A stretch of 64,000 nucleotides of DNA from Halodesulfovibrio marinisediminis DSM 17456 (GCF_900129975.1 NZ_FSRG01000003.1:670997-734996), one strand, 5' to 3'. Counted from the first letter of the stretch, positions 41,483 to 54,364 are shown. Notes: generated from the letters alone by a model not told the origin. Translations and numbers: made by a program.

Positions 41483-43501
41483 ATGCAGGATACGCTGTTT
41501 AAATTAGAAACTTCATTTACGCCGCAAGGTGACCAGCCACAAGCTATTGAAGAGCTGACCACGAACTTGGAGCAGGGCGTACAGGATCAGATCCTGCTCG
41601 GTGTTACCGGTTCTGGTAAGACTTTTACTGTTGCACAGACTATTGCACGTGCTCAACGCCCAGCGCTTATCCTTGCGCCGAACAAAACACTGGCAGCACA
41701 GTTATACAACGAATTCAAAGAACTTTTTCCTCATAATGCTGTTGAATATTTTGTAAGTTATTACGATTATTATCAGCCAGAAGCATATGTGCCGTCTTCA
41801 GACACGTATATAGAGAAAGATTCTTCTATTAATGATAATATTGATAAGCTGCGACATGCTGCGACCCACGCGTTACTTACACGTCGCGATGTAATTATTG
41901 TTGCTTCTGTTTCGTGTATTTATGGTCTTGGTTCACCTGAGTACTATGCAAAGTTGGTAATTCCGGTTGAGGTAGGTCAGGCAATCTCTATGGATGAGAT
42001 AATTACACGCTTGGTAGATGTTCAATATGAGCGTAACGATTATGACTTTCATCGCGGAACCTTCAGGGTGCGTGGTGATGTGTTGGAGATTATTCCAGCG
42101 TATCATCATGAAAAAGCATTACGCATCGAATTTTTTGGTGATGACATTGATGCGCTGCATGAGATTGACCCTGTTACTGGGAACATCATCGGTAGTGTCG
42201 GTAAGACTGTTATCTATCCGGCTAGTCACTATGTATCTGATAAGGATAACTTGAAACGTGCAGTCTCTGATATTCGTGATGAATTACAAGTTCGCCTTGC
42301 AGATTTTAAGGCAGGGAACAAACTTGTAGAAGCACAGCGGTTAGAGCAGCGCACCATGCTTGATCTCGAAATGATTGAAGAGATGGGATACTGTACGGGG
42401 ATTGAAAACTACTCACGACATTTGGATTGTCGTAAAGAGGGTGATCCTCCTGCGTGTTTGCTTGATTACTTCCCGAAAGATTTTTTGCTTTTTATTGATG
42501 AAAGCCACATTACGGTGTCACAGGTAGGTGCTATGTACAAAGGTGACCGTTCTCGTAAAAGTACTCTCGTGGACTTTGGCTTTCGTCTTCCTTCAGCATT
42601 AGACAACCGTCCTTTAGAGTTTAATGAATTTTTAGAACGTATCGGTCAGACAGTGTATGTATCCGCAACTCCTGGAAAATGGGAGTTGGAACGTTCACAG
42701 GGACTTGTTGTTGAACAAATTATCCGGCCTACTGGCCTCGTTGATCCTCAGTTGGAAGTACGTCCAACAAAGGGACAAATGGATGATCTGTTGGGTGAGT
42801 GTAAGCAGCGTATTGCCAACAATGAACGTGTGCTTGTTACAACTTTGACCAAACGTATGGCAGAAGACCTGACAGAGTACTTCAAAAGTATGGGTGTGAA
42901 TACTCGTTATCTTCATTCAGATATTGATGCTCTGGAGCGTATGGCGATTATTCAGGCGTTGCGTCGAAAAGAGTGTGATGTTTTAGTAGGCATCAATTTA
43001 TTGCGAGAAGGTCTTGATATTCCGGAAGTTTCTTTGGTAGCAATACTAGATGCGGACAAGGAAGGCTTTTTGCGTTCTGTCGGGTCTCTTGTTCAGACCT
43101 TTGGTCGTGCAGCCCGTAATGTCAGTGGTAGAGTTATCATGTATGCGGATACCATTACGAAGAGCATGAAGGCAGCAATGGGAGAAACAGAGCGTAGACG
43201 CGAAAAACAGTTAGCCTTTAACGAAGAGCACGGCATTGTTCCGCAGACAATTATGAAGCGTATTGATACTCCTTTTGACTCAATTGCTTCGACTGCTGCT
43301 GAGGCGGAGAAAGGTAAGAAGGGTAAAAAAGGTGTGGCTATTGCGCCTGAGCTTGAACATGACCCTAAAAAGCTGGCTAAGATGATCGCTAAGTTAGAAC
43401 GCGAAATGCGTGAAGCGGCTAAAGAACTTGAATTCGAAAAGGCCGCAGAATTACGAGATCAAATTCATATCCTTCGGGATCGTCTGCTCGAAACCGGTTA
43501 A
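41483..43501 (+). CDS. uvrB: Excinuclease ABC subunit B
   Basis: 672 residues from the ATG at 41483 (GAGGAAGTG upstream). Helicase motif I GVTGSGKT at 40-47, beta-hairpin region [34 protein letters not shown], motif [11 protein letters not shown], and the C-terminal UvrC-binding UVR motif ([21 protein letters not shown]). A Lys/Gly-rich insert (KGKKGKKG, about 613) precedes the UVR motif. UvrB verifies DNA damage in nucleotide excision repair. Confidence 0.98.
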   Translation: MQDTLFKLETSFTPQGDQPQAIEELTTNLEQGVQDQILLGVTGSGKTFTVAQTIARAQRPALILAPNKTLAAQLYNEFKELFPHNAVEYFVSYYDYYQPEAYVPSSDTYIEKDSSINDNIDKLRHAATHALLTRRDVIIVASVSCIYGLGSPEYYAKLVIPVEVGQAISMDEIITRLVDVQYERNDYDFHRGTFRVRGDVLEIIPAYHHEKALRIEFFGDDIDALHEIDPVTGNIIGSVGKTVIYPASHYVSDKDNLKRAVSDIRDELQVRLADFKAGNKLVEAQRLEQRTMLDLEMIEEMGYCTGIENYSRHLDCRKEGDPPACLLDYFPKDFLLFIDESHITVSQVGAMYKGDRSRKSTLVDFGFRLPSALDNRPLEFNEFLERIGQTVYVSATPGKWELERSQGLVVEQIIRPTGLVDPQLEVRPTKGQMDDLLGECKQRIANNERVLVTTLTKRMAEDLTEYFKSMGVNTRYLHSDIDALERMAIIQALRRKECDVLVGINLLREGLDIPEVSLVAILDADKEGFLRSVGSLVQTFGRAARNVSGRVIMYADTITKSMKAAMGETERRREKQLAFNEEHGIVPQTIMKRIDTPFDSIASTAAEAEKGKKGKKGVAIAPELEHDPKKLAKMIAKLEREMREAAKELEFEKAAELRDQIHILRDRLLETG

Positions 43502-43519
43502 TTTGAGGAATGTATTAAG

Positions 43520-44560
43520 GTGAAGTCTAATTCTTTTCTTGTCCGGCTCGTTCGCCTGCGGAACCAGCTAGGAGTATTCTGGCCTCTCATGGTAAGTCAG
43601 GTCTCTATACTTGGTGTCGTAATTCTCGCTGTATATGGCTATATGGTGCTAGAGGGCTGGTCCATGGCAGATGCCGTATATATGGTGGTGATTACGCTCT
43701 CCACTGTGGGCTTTGGTGAAGTTCAGCCTCTCTCCACAGAAGGGCGTATTCTGACTTCATTTCTTATTTTAGCTGGTGTTGGTAACTTTGCGTTTATTTT
43801 GGGTGCGTTTTCCCAGTTGTTGGTAGAAGGTAAGTTTTTTCACGTAATCGGGAGCCGTAGGGTGCTTAAAACAATTGGCAAGCTAAAAGATCATTGTGTC
43901 GTCTGTGGCTATGGCCGCATTGGTTCTGTTGTAGTGAAAGAAATTGTTGCAGAAGGTCAAGATGTTGTAGTTATTGAACATGACCCAGAAGCAATAGCTC
44001 TTCTTCAGGAAGAAGGAATTCTTTATATAGAAGGCGATGCTACCTCTGACGAAGTGTTGGCACAATCTGGGATCGTAAATGCTAAAAATCTGATTACTGC
44101 TCTTTCAGAGGATGCTGCTAATGTATACGTTGTGTTGAGTGCCCGTGAGATGAATGGGAGTTTACACATTGTTTCAAGGGCAAGCTCTCACGAGCGTGTG
44201 AGCAAGCTTAAACAGGCTGGAGCTGATTCTGTGATTCTTCCGAACCATATTGGTGGATTGCGGTTAGCTCAATCTGTACTGCGCCCGACAGTGACAAGCT
44301 TTATGGAGCTTGCAAACAGAAGAGCGACTCTGGATATTCAAATGGAAGAGCTTACAATTGGTGAGGATTCTTCTTTGGTAGGCAAAGACCTGATTGAGTC
44401 CGAACTTCGGCCTAAATTTAATCTTATAGTTATTGCCATTAAGAAGCAGGGACAGGATATGGTCTTTAATCCAGATGGACGGACTGTCCTAGAAGCTGGC
44501 AATACTATTGTAGCTGTTGGAGCGCAGGAGAAGCTTAAAGATTTTTCTCTGCTTTTATAA
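43520..44560 (+). CDS. Two-TM potassium channel with RCK domain (MthK/TrkA-like)
   Basis: 346 residues starting at GTG 43520 (GAGGAATG upstream). TM1 is about 20-44, the pore helix and selectivity filter are VVITLSTVGFGEV with TVGFGE at 62-67, and TM2 is about 77-100; then an RCK/TrkA-N Rossmann domain with GYGRIG at 130-135 and an RCK-C domain (about 265-346). The filter reads GFGE rather than GYGD, a variant seen in many prokaryotic channels. It probably gates K+ flux in response to a ligand bound by RCK. Confidence 0.92.
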   Translation: MKSNSFLVRLVRLRNQLGVFWPLMVSQVSILGVVILAVYGYMVLEGWSMADAVYMVVITLSTVGFGEVQPLSTEGRILTSFLILAGVGNFAFILGAFSQLLVEGKFFHVIGSRRVLKTIGKLKDHCVVCGYGRIGSVVVKEIVAEGQDVVVIEHDPEAIALLQEEGILYIEGDATSDEVLAQSGIVNAKNLITALSEDAANVYVVLSAREMNGSLHIVSRASSHERVSKLKQAGADSVILPNHIGGLRLAQSVLRPTVTSFMELANRRATLDIQMEELTIGEDSSLVGKDLIESELRPKFNLIVIAIKKQGQDMVFNPDGRTVLEAGNTIVAVGAQEKLKDFSLLL

Positions 44561-47310
<2,750 letters not shown>

Positions 47311-47329
47311 TAAAAAACTCTCTTTTAAT

Positions 47330-47390
47330 CGGGGTCAAGGGGGGTAACCTCCCTTGCGGGTGCAGGGCAGAGCCCGCCCGCCGGAGGCAT
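47330..47390. repeat. GC-rich structured intergenic element before dapB
   Basis: A GC-rich island in an otherwise AT-leaning intergenic region: AAGGGGGG/CCTCCCTT hairpin (one G-T pair), then GGGC-AGA-GCCC nested in GCGGG/CCCGC, ending CCGCCGGAGGC. I recall similar GGGG-CAGGGCAGAGCCC-CCGCCGGAGGC elements scattered between genes of Desulfovibrio genomes; no second copy was found in this window. Confidence 0.55.
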
Positions 47391-47410
47391 AAACTTATCG
47401 GAGAAATGAC

Positions 47411-48190
47411 ATGAGTGTATCTATAGTTGTAATGGGTGCTAACGGTCGTATGGGTGCAACTATTGCGCGTATGGCACAGGATAGTGATAAGTACGAGCTT
47501 GCTGCAGTTGTAGAACGTAAGGGACACGAAGGCCGTCTTGATTTTTGGGGCTGTGAAGTTTCAAACGATCTTGATGAGGTTCTTGGTAAGATAGATAATG
47601 CTGTTGTTATCGACTTCACCATCCCAGCTGTAAGCCTTGAAAATGCAAAGATTGCGGCAAAGCATCACACTCCGATTGTAATGGGAACTACTGGTTTTAC
47701 TAATGAAGAGCGTGCACAGCTTGAAGAGTTGGCTAAAACATCTCCTATGTTTTGGGCACCGAATACAAGTGTAGGCGTTTATGCTCTTACTCAGATTTTG
47801 CCTGAACTTATCAAGATTCTCGGTGAAGATTATGACCTGGAAATGGTAGAATTACACCATAACAAGAAAAAGGATTCTCCAAGCGGCACAGCAATGCGTC
47901 TTGCAGAGTGCCTTGCAGAAGCTAAAAAATGGGATCTTGATAAGGTCGCCAACTATCATCGCGAAGGCATGATTGGCGAGCGTCCAAAAGAAGAGATTGG
48001 TATTCAGACTATTCGCGGCGGTGACGTTGTGGGTGTGCATACCGTATATGCAATGGGGCCGGGTGAGCGTATTGAAGTTACACATCATGCGCATTCTCGT
48101 GAAACATTTGCAGCTGGTGCTCTTCGTGCTGCATTGTGGCTTGCTGGACGTGAGGCAGGAAAACTTTATTCTATGTCGGATATTATCTAA
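47411..48190 (+). CDS. dapB: 4-hydroxy-tetrahydrodipicolinate reductase
   Basis: 259 residues. NAD(P)-binding GANGRMGATIARM (9-21), VVIDFTIPAVSLENA, GTTGFTNEE, and the catalytic ELHHNKKKDSPSGTAMRLAE (about 148-167) with the His-His and Lys of DapB. It reduces HTPA to tetrahydrodipicolinate in lysine and diaminopimelate synthesis, thus also cell wall. CGGAGAAATGAC precedes the ATG. Its stop overlaps the nadE start (TAATG). Confidence 0.97.
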   Translation: MSVSIVVMGANGRMGATIARMAQDSDKYELAAVVERKGHEGRLDFWGCEVSNDLDEVLGKIDNAVVIDFTIPAVSLENAKIAAKHHTPIVMGTTGFTNEERAQLEELAKTSPMFWAPNTSVGVYALTQILPELIKILGEDYDLEMVELHHNKKKDSPSGTAMRLAECLAEAKKWDLDKVANYHREGMIGERPKEEIGIQTIRGGDVVGVHTVYAMGPGERIEVTHHAHSRETFAAGALRAALWLAGREAGKLYSMSDII

Positions 48191-49839
48191 TGAAAATAGC
48201 GCTTCTTCAGCTGAACCCTGTTGTGGGTGATGTCTCTGGCAATATAGTTAAGATTGTCGAAGCAGTAAAAAAAGCTGCAAAAGACGGAGCACAGCTTTGT
48301 GTGACCTCGGAATTATCTGTTTGCGGCTATCCTCCTCGTGACTTGTTGTTACGTCAGGACTTTATTGATGGCTGTCAGGCATCTCTTAAGACATTGGCTT
48401 TTGAGTTGAAAGATATGCCGCCGACGTTGGTCGGTGTACCTATCCATAACCCAGATAGTGTAGGTAAGCCGGTATTTAACGCTGCTGCTTTGGTAGCAAA
48501 TGGAACGTACTCCATTGTAGCGCATAAAACCTTGCTCCCTACCTATGACGTATTTGATGAGAACCGATACTTTGAACAGGGGAAAAAACTTGGTCTTGTG
48601 AATATTCATGGTCGCAAGATCGGTGTAACCATCTGTGAGGATATCTGGAACGATAAATCATATTGGAAGGACCGCAGGAAGTATAAGCAAAACCCTCTCG
48701 GGGCGCTTGCTGAAGATGGCGCAGAGATTATTGTTAACCTTTCAGCATCGCCTTTTACGCTCGGCAAACAGTTTATACGTGAGCAGATGTTGTCATCCAT
48801 GGTGCATCATTACGAACTGCCGTTCTTATATGCTAACCAGGTTGGTGGTAACGACGACCTTATCTTTGCAGGTAAAAGCCTTGCATATGCCGCTGATGGA
48901 ACACTCATTGGACGCGGCAAGTCCTTTGAAGAAGATATTCTAGTCGTTGACCTCGAATCAAATTCTGGCCGCGTAGAACAGGAAGATGCTACTGACGAAG
49001 CACAGGCTTGGAATGCACTCGTTCTTGGAACTCGTGATTACGTTCGTAAGTGTGGCTTTAAGAAAGTTGTTCTTGGTTTGTCAGGTGGGGTTGATTCAGC
49101 CCTTACTGCAGCCGTTGCGGTGGAGGCTCTCGGTCCTGAGAATGTTATCGGTGTGCTCATGCCTTCTCCATATTCAAGTCAGGGCAGTATTGATGACTCT
49201 TTTGAGCTTGCAAAGCGTCTTGGTATTCGCACTGAAAAAATTGAAATTGAGCCAATGCTCACAGCATTTCTTGGTTCATTGAAGCCAATTTTTGAGGGTG
49301 CCAATACTGATGTAACGGAAGAGAACCTTCAGGCTCGTATTCGCGGTAACTTGCTTATGGCAATCTCCAATAAATTTGGTGCATTGCTTTTAACTACTGG
49401 TAACAAGTCTGAACTGGCAGTAGGTTACTGCACTATTTATGGCGACATGGCTGGTGGTCTTGCGGTTATTGCTGATGTACCTAAGACTCTTGTTTGGAAG
49501 GTCTGTCGTTGGGCAAATGATCACTGCGGAGAAAAGATTCCGGTTGAGATTATTGAAAAAGCTCCTTCTGCTGAACTTCGTCCAGATCAGAAGGACTCTG
49601 ATTCTTTGCCGGAATACGAAGAGCTTGATGCTATTCTCCATAAGTACATTGTTGAGCGCTTGAGTAAAGAAACCATTATATTACAAGGGTATGCAGAGGA
49701 AGACGTTGAGCGTGTTCTTTGGCTTGTAAAGATTTCTGAGTTCAAACGCAGACAGGCTGCACCGGGGCTGCGTATTACAGACCGTGCTTTTGGTACTGGT
49801 TGGCGTATGCCTGTAGCAAGTCGTGTTCACTTGCTGTAG
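48190..49839 (+). CDS. nadE: Glutamine-dependent NAD+ synthetase
   Basis: 549 residues in two domains. The N-terminal nitrilase-type glutaminase (1-250) has the Glu of TSELSVCGYPPRD, the Lys of HKTLLPTYDVFDE and the nucleophile Cys in GVTICEDIW; the C-terminal ammonia-dependent synthetase carries the PP-loop LGLSGGVDSALTA (about 293-305) and TTGNKSELAVGYCT. It amidates nicotinic acid adenine dinucleotide using glutamine. Coupled to dapB by a one-base overlap; the unit ends at a strong terminator. Confidence 0.97.
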   Translation: MKIALLQLNPVVGDVSGNIVKIVEAVKKAAKDGAQLCVTSELSVCGYPPRDLLLRQDFIDGCQASLKTLAFELKDMPPTLVGVPIHNPDSVGKPVFNAAALVANGTYSIVAHKTLLPTYDVFDENRYFEQGKKLGLVNIHGRKIGVTICEDIWNDKSYWKDRRKYKQNPLGALAEDGAEIIVNLSASPFTLGKQFIREQMLSSMVHHYELPFLYANQVGGNDDLIFAGKSLAYAADGTLIGRGKSFEEDILVVDLESNSGRVEQEDATDEAQAWNALVLGTRDYVRKCGFKKVVLGLSGGVDSALTAAVAVEALGPENVIGVLMPSPYSSQGSIDDSFELAKRLGIRTEKIEIEPMLTAFLGSLKPIFEGANTDVTEENLQARIRGNLLMAISNKFGALLLTTGNKSELAVGYCTIYGDMAGGLAVIADVPKTLVWKVCRWANDHCGEKIPVEIIEKAPSAELRPDQKDSDSLPEYEELDAILHKYIVERLSKETIILQGYAEEDVERVLWLVKISEFKRRQAAPGLRITDRAFGTGWRMPVASRVHLL

Positions 49840-49861
49840 CTGATTTTGACTACAAGAAAGG

Positions 49862-49895
49862 AAAGGCGTGAGTCATATGACTCACGCCTTTTTTA
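49862..49895. terminator. Perfect palindromic bidirectional terminator
   Basis: AAAGGCGTGAGTCAT directly joined to its complement ATGACTCACGCCTTT, then TTTATTT. It lies between convergent nadE and the molybdopterin gene. Confidence 0.93.
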
Positions 49896-49900
49896 TTTAT

Positions 49901-51823
49901 TTATTTAATACATTCTAGTCGCACCCGTTGACTGTAAAAGGCTGCATTGCCGCCCAGGTCGGTAACATGTGATTCAATAATAGTGTTGGCGCATCTATCA
50001 AACATCATCCAGCCGCCACGACGGATAATGACAGATTCAGGATGAACTGCAGTGTCTGCCACTGCCAGAACCTGTATTTTGCCAATTGGTGATATTAAAT
50101 GTGCATGTTCATTGGGGATGATATTATATTGTGTTAGCGTGGTTGGGTGAATATGGGCTTTGAGTTGTTCTTGTTGCTCTTCGGCTGGAATTTGTGAGTG
50201 TTCATAGTCCTTGTTGATCAGCGACAACAAAGAGAGAGGGAATGTTGAATCGAACTCTGGTTCCTCGTGCAATACTGGATCAGGGAGACAATATTTTCCG
50301 TCCGGATGACTGAATGTCATGTCCTTGAATGCAATGTTAGGTCTATCTGTCGGTAGAAAACCTTTTTTTCTGATCTCTGTAAGCGGATTTTTAGTTAGGT
50401 TTGTAATTGGCTCTGTATTGAGTGCCGATGTAAGGATATCATCCTTTTGTGGCATAGGAATAGACAAGCGGGAAGCAATATCACTGATGATGTCATAGTC
50501 GGTGCGTGTATCTCCAGTTGGCTCGAAAACTTTGGCACTGTATTGAATATAGTTGTGAAAGTAGGAGCCGAGAACATCTTCGCGCTCATACATTAGGGCG
50601 CATGGTAGTATTATATCTGCTTGCTTAGCGGTATCATTTATAAATGCATCTACTACAACAACCATATCTATGGTGCAGAACGCATCTGCCATTTTTATTG
50701 CTTCCGGTGTTTGGTTGATAGCGTTTGTGCCGTCGCACCATAAAAATTCAATGTCGCCCGCAGCCAAAATTTCATCAGCAAGTTTTGGAGTAAGTAACGA
50801 ACGCGATTTTTTTCCACCTGATCGCCAAGTTGAGTCAAAGTTTCTACCAGTGCTGACTCCTCCATAACTACCTGCACCTTTTTTTCCTACATTGCCGGAA
50901 AGCATGGAGAGGGCGTTGATGTATCGTACGTTTTCTCCGCCATAGATGTATCGTTGTAACCCCCATCCAAGGATACTGGAGACAGCAAAATCTTTGTTGC
51001 CGTATATCGCGGCAAGAAGAGATATTTCATCTGGTTTAACGCCGCACGTTTGAAGAAGTTTTTGTTCATCAAGTGATTTAATGAAGTTGACGAACTCGGG
51101 GCCATTTGAAGTTCGACTTAGAATCTTGTCTGCAATTCCATTTTGAATAAGGCGGTTGATGACAGCTGTGGCAAGAAATCTATCGGTTCCAGGGCGGATT
51201 TGAATATGAGTGTCGCTCTGGTGTATGCGCATTCCTTCTTCAGGAGACATTGGTGAAATGCTGAATAGCTGGCATCCATTGCTACGTGCATCTTTTAGTA
51301 ACGCAGTAGTGTGAATAGAAGAACGAATGACATCACGTCCCCAGTTGACGATACAGTCTGCGTTGAGAAGCTCTGTATAGTTGTTCTGGTCAAGTTCACC
51401 GAAGTCGCGAATACAAGCTTCGATCATTGCATTGTCACAGAGTGCCCCGTGAGTTTTTGATGCGCCAAGTTGTCCGAAGAGATAGCGACTGGAATCAGCA
51501 AGCACTCCACGGAACCCGTACCCCCGGACATGAAGCATCCGCTCCGGAGTGCTCCGCAGAGTAGAAATTTTTTGAGCAATTGCGTCGAGCGCTTTTTCCC
51601 ATGACACTGGGGTGAAGTCAGAGCCGTTGCGCATGAGCGGAGTAGTAATCCGGTCAGGAGCACTGATGCGTGAAAGGGCGTGTTTCCCTTTTTTGCAAGT
51701 GAAGCCTTGGGTTATAGGATGTGCGGGGTTGCCCTTTATTGAGTGACGCCCATATTCATCGGTTGTGACAATTGTTGAACAGCAGTCTGGGCAATCCAGT
51801 GTGCATGCAGAAATATGATCCAT
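49901..51823 (-). CDS. Molybdopterin (bis-MGD) oxidoreductase, DMSO-reductase family
   Basis: 640 residues from the ATG at 51823 (AAAGGAAC upstream). The N-terminal Cys pattern C7-x3-C11-x2-C14 with a later Cys in ITQGFTCKKGKHAL fits the [4Fe-4S] cluster of the family. Further conserved parts are SWEKALDAIAQKI, NWGRDVIRSSIHT, GWGLQRYIYGGENVRYINALSMLSGNVGKKG (split), and the C-terminal cofactor domain (HLISPIGKIQVLA). No Tat signal is seen, so it is cytoplasmic. It lacks a membrane partner; a flavoprotein and a ferredoxin gene on the other strand at 52764-54364 may supply electrons. Substrate unknown; formate dehydrogenase is unlikely, as no Sec/Cys-His signature of that type is seen. Confidence 0.85.
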   Translation of the reverse strand: MDHISACTLDCPDCCSTIVTTDEYGRHSIKGNPAHPITQGFTCKKGKHALSRISAPDRITTPLMRNGSDFTPVSWEKALDAIAQKISTLRSTPERMLHVRGYGFRGVLADSSRYLFGQLGASKTHGALCDNAMIEACIRDFGELDQNNYTELLNADCIVNWGRDVIRSSIHTTALLKDARSNGCQLFSISPMSPEEGMRIHQSDTHIQIRPGTDRFLATAVINRLIQNGIADKILSRTSNGPEFVNFIKSLDEQKLLQTCGVKPDEISLLAAIYGNKDFAVSSILGWGLQRYIYGGENVRYINALSMLSGNVGKKGAGSYGGVSTGRNFDSTWRSGGKKSRSLLTPKLADEILAAGDIEFLWCDGTNAINQTPEAIKMADAFCTIDMVVVVDAFINDTAKQADIILPCALMYEREDVLGSYFHNYIQYSAKVFEPTGDTRTDYDIISDIASRLSIPMPQKDDILTSALNTEPITNLTKNPLTEIRKKGFLPTDRPNIAFKDMTFSHPDGKYCLPDPVLHEEPEFDSTFPLSLLSLINKDYEHSQIPAEEQQEQLKAHIHPTTLTQYNIIPNEHAHLISPIGKIQVLAVADTAVHPESVIIRRGGWMMFDRCANTIIESHVTDLGGNAAFYSQRVRLECIK

Positions 51824-51992
51824 TAAATGTTCCTTTAGGGGGGGCTTTATGCGTTGCATTAGCTGTGTGCATCAGCCATAGCCGAAATATTAATTTGTAC
51901 TTAACAGTGTAGCATTAATATTTCATCTGTTGACGGTAGCTTTTGGGGAATCGTTGTTTATATTCTTAGGAGTGAGTCATATTTCGTAAATG

Positions 51993-52022
51993 AAAAAAGC
52001 CGGAATGATCCGGCTTTTTTTT
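51993..52022. terminator. Terminator of the ACT-domain gene
   Basis: AAAAAAGCCGG / CCGGCTTTTTTTT around AATGAT, 20 bp past the minus-strand stop at 52042. Confidence 0.9.
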
Positions 52023-52041
52023 ACTGTTATGATAGGCGTGC

Positions 52042-52473
52042 TTATTGAGCGTGAAGTTTTGTGCCTGGAATGATAGGAATATTATTCTCAGATAAAATTT
52101 CTACAGCCTGATCTGTTTTATCGAAACGGAAAATCAATGTGGCATTTGTGCTGCCAGGCATAACAAATGCGTACATGTATTCAACGTTAATTCCATTGTT
52201 ACCAAGGGTATTAAGGATGTGGTTCAAGCCGCCCGGCTTGTCCTCAACTTCTACTGCAACAACATTTGTTTTACCGACAGTGAAGCCTTGATCTTTTAAT
52301 ACGGACTTTGCTTTTTCACTATTATCTACGATAAGGCGCAAAATTCCAAAGTCCGTTGTGTCCGCGAGCGAGAGGGCACGAATGTTAATGCCATTCTTTG
52401 CCAGTGTGTTAGTTACTTCTGCAAGGCGTCCGGCCTTGTTTTCCAGAAAAACGGATATTTGTTCTACTTTCAT
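52042..52473 (-). CDS. Tandem ACT-domain protein
   Basis: 143 residues made of two ACT domains (about 3-65, [20 protein letters not shown], and 70-135, [20 protein letters not shown]), each with the ligand-binding Gly turn between strand and helix. ACT pairs bind amino acids and act as allosteric sensors. In related genomes this type often lies beside phenylacetate-CoA ligase genes, here 45 kb away. It has no enzymatic domain. GGGGCAATCCTC precedes the ATG. Confidence 0.92.
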   Translation of the reverse strand: MKVEQISVFLENKAGRLAEVTNTLAKNGINIRALSLADTTDFGILRLIVDNSEKAKSVLKDQGFTVGKTNVVAVEVEDKPGGLNHILNTLGNNGINVEYMYAFVMPGSTNATLIFRFDKTDQAVEILSENNIPIIPGTKLHAQ

Positions 52474-52763
52474 GAGGATTGCCCCTTATTGTCTTCAGAT
52501 ACATAGAAATATAGTCTGTTTCTAGCATTTGAAATTGTCGTGGGCAATATTTAATACAACATTGTCAAAAATTGGTAGCACGTGTTGTTTTGATGATGGG
52601 TACCGCATCGCATAAACCCACGGTTTGTGCCTATTTTCACACAATTTCTTTCTTGCCAGTATCCAATTGTGATGTATATTACAGAATCCAAGGGCTAGAT
52701 TGAGTAATCAATGAACGTCGTTGGCAGTTACTCATTTAAATGAATTTACGAATAGGGGTATCC
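52474..52763. other. Divergent intergenic region, ACT gene / flavoprotein
   Basis: About 290 bp, AT-rich. It should hold promoters for both sides, but I cannot place them with confidence and see no hairpin or small gene. Confidence 0.35.
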
Positions 52764-53837
52764 GTGTCCTCATCTCTACATACTGGTGTAATGAATTTTG
52801 GATTCTTGCAGACTAAAAATACACCTGTAATTAATAGAAGCGTTGGAATTATTGGTGCTGGGCCTTCTGGGCTAGCTGCTGCTGGGTTGTTAGCAAGTCA
52901 GGGGTATGAAGTTCATGTGTACGATAAGCTGCCCAAGCCGGGGGGGCTTATGGTTTTTGGTATCCCAAGTCATAGGATTCCTGCTGATCGAATCAATCGA
53001 GGAGTGCGTGATTTAGAGCGTCGCCTCGGAGTCATTTTTAGAACGAATACAAAAATTTGTTGTAGTGCGCCTATGCATGAAGAAGAAGGCGATCATTTTG
53101 CAGCAGATATTTTAAGCTTATCCGATCTTACAGATAATCACGATGCGGTCGTTATCTGCTCTGGTTCATGGAAATCTCGTAAACTGACTATCGAAGGAAG
53201 CACATTAAATGGTGTGTATTCCAGTTTGCAGTTTCTTTTTCCTATTCGTGCTGTCAAATATGCGCACAGCAATGTTTCTATGCCGGATGTTAAGGGAAAA
53301 AGGGTCGTTGTAATCGGTGCTGGGCATTCAGCTATTGATGTTGTGGATTCAGCAAGAACTCTTGGCGCTGAGGACATTACCCTCGTGTACAGACGAACCG
53401 TAGCTGAAGCTCCGTGTGGAAAGTTTGAAATCGATCGTATTCAGGAAATGGGTGTTTCCTGGCTTGAAAAACGGTCTCCAGAAGCTATTAAGGGCACAAA
53501 CCATGTTGAAAAACTCGTTGTGCGCAACGGAACAACCGATGAACTGGAAGAATTGGATGCAGATGTCATTGTAAGTGCCATTGGGGAGATTCCGACACCT
53601 CCGTTCCAGAAGGAACTTGGGTTAGAGAATGTTCGCAAGGGTGATGTTCGTTGGTTGAACATGACTGCTATGGATAATGTTTTTGTAGCAGGGGACGTAC
53701 TTACTGGGCCAAGTAAAATTGGTAAAGCTGTGTACAGCGGACTCCGTGCCGCCCGCTCGCTGACAAACTGGCTTGATTTGAAAGCACAGTCTAGAGAAGC
53801 AGAATATAATTTTGATGCAGATAAAATTTCGCGGTAG
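52764..53837 (+). CDS. GltD-like FAD/NAD(P)-binding oxidoreductase
   Basis: 357 residues from the GTG at 52764, chosen because AGGGG lies five bases upstream; ATG at 52740 or 52791 are alternatives. FAD loop VGIIGAGPSGLAAAGLLA, then PKPGGLMVFGIPSHRIP, a second dinucleotide loop VVVIGAGHSAIDVVDSA, VYRR (NADPH preference) and the FAD-ribose motif NVFVAGDVLTGPSKIGKAV. This is the glutamate-synthase small-subunit fold lacking the N-terminal ferredoxin domain, which seems replaced by the separate ferredoxin gene 23 bp downstream. It probably moves electrons between NAD(P)H and ferredoxin-type partners such as the nearby molybdoenzyme. Confidence 0.88.
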   Translation: MSSSLHTGVMNFGFLQTKNTPVINRSVGIIGAGPSGLAAAGLLASQGYEVHVYDKLPKPGGLMVFGIPSHRIPADRINRGVRDLERRLGVIFRTNTKICCSAPMHEEEGDHFAADILSLSDLTDNHDAVVICSGSWKSRKLTIEGSTLNGVYSSLQFLFPIRAVKYAHSNVSMPDVKGKRVVVIGAGHSAIDVVDSARTLGAEDITLVYRRTVAEAPCGKFEIDRIQEMGVSWLEKRSPEAIKGTNHVEKLVVRNGTTDELEELDADVIVSAIGEIPTPPFQKELGLENVRKGDVRWLNMTAMDNVFVAGDVLTGPSKIGKAVYSGLRAARSLTNWLDLKAQSREAEYNFDADKISR

Positions 53838-53860
53838 CTGCAGGAACAAAGGTAAAAACA

Positions 53861-54364
53861 ATGCAAGAATATAAGACACTGTTCGTTGATTATTCCAAGT
53901 GTATTGGCTGCGAGACTTGTGAGTCCGTATGCAAGTTTCTTCATGATACACCCCGTATCGCGATGTCCCGTACCATTGAAGGTGTAATCGTTCCTCTTTA
54001 TTGCCAACACTGTGAAAAAGCTGCTTGTCAGCGTGTTTGTAAACGTGGTGCAATTTCACATGATGCTCAGGGAGCAGTTTTACATGATCCGATGAAATGC
54101 CGCGGGTGTGAAACCAAAGATTGTTTGATTGCGTGCCCTTATGCAGCTTTTTTTGCGACCTGTAAGGGAGTCGCTGTAGCAAAGTGTGACTTATGCAAAA
54201 AGCGTAGGGCAGAGGGAATGCTGCCTGCCTGTGTTGAAATGTGTCCATGTGACGCAATTAAATATGTTGATCAAAAAGATGTTGGCTCTTTTAAAACTGC
54301 TGCATCTGAAGAAGCTTTTAAGCGTGTAATGTCACACATTCGTCCTAAAAAGTTTGTTGACTAA
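53861..54364 (+). CDS. Four-cluster [4Fe-4S] ferredoxin subunit (DmsB/HycB-like)
   Basis: 167 residues with four cysteine motifs: CIGCETCESVC (14-24), CQHCEKAACQRVC (about 48-60), CRGCETKDCLIAC (about 85-97) and CDLCKKRRAEGMLPACVEMC (about 109-128), so it probably binds four [4Fe-4S] clusters. Such proteins are electron-transfer subunits of molybdoenzymes and aldehyde oxidoreductases. It follows the flavoprotein gene by 23 bp (GGAACAAAGGTAAAAACA upstream), so both likely form one complex. Confidence 0.92.
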   Translation: MQEYKTLFVDYSKCIGCETCESVCKFLHDTPRIAMSRTIEGVIVPLYCQHCEKAACQRVCKRGAISHDAQGAVLHDPMKCRGCETKDCLIACPYAAFFATCKGVAVAKCDLCKKRRAEGMLPACVEMCPCDAIKYVDQKDVGSFKTAASEEAFKRVMSHIRPKKFVD

